Assembly (NCBI GenBank): GCA_030453005.1
Contig: JAKDLE010000255.1
Span: forward strand, 1-5,347
Length of the DNA stretch: 5,347 bases
Source: Pseudonocardia sp.
GTDB taxonomy: Bacteria; Actinomycetota; Actinomycetes; Mycobacteriales; Pseudonocardiaceae
Direction: 5' to 3'
A program made the position numbers and the translations under genes. Below, piece after piece: positions 4,674 to 5,347 of the stretch (positions are counted from its first letter, which is position 1; every line of letters starts with the position of its first letter). A model generated the notes under the pieces. That model made no database searches. It was not told the DNA's origin and was given only the letters and a program-made list of their open reading frames with translations.

Positions 4674-4695
4674 GTGAACGCGGGGCCGCGTTCAC
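4674..4695. promoter_or_regulatory. 22-bp palindrome upstream of phoH
   Basis: GTGAACGCGG (4674-4683), a GG spacer, and its exact reverse complement (4686-4695) make a dyad with perfect 10-bp arms, 87 bp before the phoH start. As RNA it is a very stable hairpin, as DNA an ideal dimer-binding site. I recall similar GTGAACGC-type dyads between genes in Pseudonocardiaceae, often terminator-like, but could not check this. Confidence 0.5.
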
Positions 4696-4770
4696 GCGGG
4701 AGCAATCGTCGACAGAGCCTGCGAGGCCGCCGTCAGGCGGAGCACGCGGTCACCGTCGACGGGCGCAAGC

Positions 4771-4776
4771 GAGGAG
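4771..4776 (+). promoter_or_regulatory. Shine-Dalgarno selecting the TTG start of phoH
   Basis: GAGGAG lies 6 nt before the TTG at 4783. No in-frame ATG or GTG occurs before the conserved PIN sequence, so this site decides the start. Confidence 0.75.
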
Positions 4777-4782
4777 TACACG

Positions 4783-5347
4783 TTGACTGATCGTGCTGTC
4801 GCCCCTACTCCGGGAACCACCACTCGCTGCTACGTGCTCGACACCTCCGTCCTCCTGTCGGATCCCTGGTCGCTCACCAGGTTCGACGAGCACGAGGTCG
4901 TCCTGCCCCTGGTGGTGATCTCCGAGCTGGAGGGCAAGCGGCACCATCCCGAACTGGGGTGGTTCGCCCGCACGGCGCTGCGCACGCTCGACGAGCTGCG
5001 CATCGAACACGGCCGACTCGACGCACCGGTTCCGATCGGTGACGCGGGCGGAACGCTGCACGTCGAGCTCAACCACACCGACCCGGAGGTGCTCCCCGCG
5101 GGCTTCCGCACGGACTCCAACGACTCCCGCATCCTCGCCTGCGCCCTCAACCTGGCCGCGGAACGCACGCTCGACGGGCGCGGCGAGGTCGTGCTCGTCA
5201 CGAAGGACATGCCGCTGCGGGTGAAGGCGGCCGCCGTCGGGTTGGCGGCCGACGAGTACCACGCCCTCGACGTGGTGCCCTCGGGCTGGCCCGGCATGGC
5301 CGCCCTCGAGGTCGGCCCCGACGCCCGCGCCGCGCGGTTCCAGGGCG
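4783..5347 (+). CDS. phoH2: PIN domain-PhoH family ATPase (PhoH2-like), N-terminal part
   Basis: This gene runs off the right edge after 188 codons. Proteins of this type join an N-terminal PIN ribonuclease domain to a C-terminal PhoH P-loop ATPase, and mycobacterial PhoH2 is reported as an ATP-dependent RNA helicase/RNase, paired with PhoAT in some species. Only the PIN half is visible: [13 protein letters not shown] (17-29) with catalytic Asp20, [19 protein letters not shown] with Glu48, [11 protein letters not shown] with Asp111 and Asp114, and [11 protein letters not shown] with Asp142. All expected acidic metal ligands are present. The close match to my memory of M. tuberculosis Rv1095 extends over the whole segment. 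The start is TTG, giving [12 protein letters not shown], supported by GAGGAG at 6 nt. Residues 5-16 are a Thr/Pro-rich lead absent or shorter in Rv1095. No small antitoxin-like reading frame is apparent immediately upstream; that space is structured non-coding DNA. The Walker motifs must lie beyond the window. Confidence 0.93.
   Translation, partial: MTDRAVAPTPGTTTRCYVLDTSVLLSDPWSLTRFDEHEVVLPLVVISELEGKRHHPELGWFARTALRTLDELRIEHGRLDAPVPIGDAGGTLHVELNHTDPEVLPAGFRTDSNDSRILACALNLAAERTLDGRGEVVLVTKDMPLRVKAAAVGLAADEYHALDVVPSGWPGMAALEVGPDARAARFQG

Larger units (their letters stand above)
4347..4782. other. 436-bp structured non-coding region before the phoH gene
   Basis: I find no credible gene here. 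The open frames on both strands are Pro/Arg/Gly-rich low-complexity by-products of extreme GC content and run through homopolymers. The region holds a 14-bp palindrome and possible promoter (4434-4469), a bulged hairpin (4455-4483), a GC hairpin leading into a long C tract (4559-4616), three further palindromes (4625-4636, 4652-4665, 4674-4695), a small hairpin CCGCC-GTCA-GGCGG (4727-4740), and the phoH ribosome binding site. The only AT-rich spot is AAATTAA at 4617-4623. Confidence 0.6.

Noticed and set aside
4369..4790. Open frames in the C-rich region on both strands
   Set aside because: They translate homopolymers into Pro or Gly runs, lack ribosome binding sites and show no known sequence.

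Overview
The window comes from a high-G+C actinomycete, most likely a member of the Pseudonocardiales (Saccharomonospora/Amycolatopsis type). This rests on the strong GC bias at third codon positions, the frequent GTG/TTG starts, apparent leaderless promoters, and gene content. A hemolysin-III/TrhA gene is divergent from a short-chain Z-isoprenyl diphosphate synthase, and a PIN-PhoH gene lies further along. As I remember it, Mycobacterium tuberculosis has the same anchors in the same order (Rv1085c, Rv1086, then phoH2/Rv1095). The assignment is by recalled similarity; no database search was run.

Layout, left to right. Positions 131-748 (+) encode a conserved actinobacterial protein of unknown function with a ribbon-helix-helix-like C-terminal part. 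It converges on a seven-helix TrhA/hemolysin III membrane protein (824-1504, -), with a stem-loop between the two stops. About 106 bp separates the trhA start from the divergent Z-prenyl synthase gene (1611-2381, +), which ends 22 bp from the stop of an opposing gene for a small secreted, His- and Asn-rich protein with a chaplin-like VPV/NV core (2404-2793, -). A 347-bp divergent control region follows, with dyads and repeated AGTCA half-sites. It leads into a DUF885-type putative metalloprotein with an HExxPGH motif (3141-4346, +). A 436-bp non-coding stretch (4347-4782) is unusually structured: palindromes, hairpins, and a 14-C plus 9-C tract. Last is a PIN-PhoH gene (4783 to the window end, +) that starts at TTG and is cut by the window edge inside or just after its PIN domain.

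These are mostly single-gene transcription units rather than one operon, since neighbours converge or diverge and each has its own start signals. Three genes (trhA, the prenyl synthase, the DUF885 gene) have a TANNNT -10 box 6-8 nt before the start codon and no ribosome binding site, which suggests leaderless mRNAs. Three others (131, 2793 and 4783 starts) have clear Shine-Dalgarno sequences.

No mobile element, tRNA, rRNA or CRISPR array was seen. The parts most worth attention are the regulatory DNA between 2794 and 3140, the structured C-rich intergenic region before phoH, the chaplin-like secreted protein, and the unassigned RHH-like protein. I do not see a clear multi-gene novel system.
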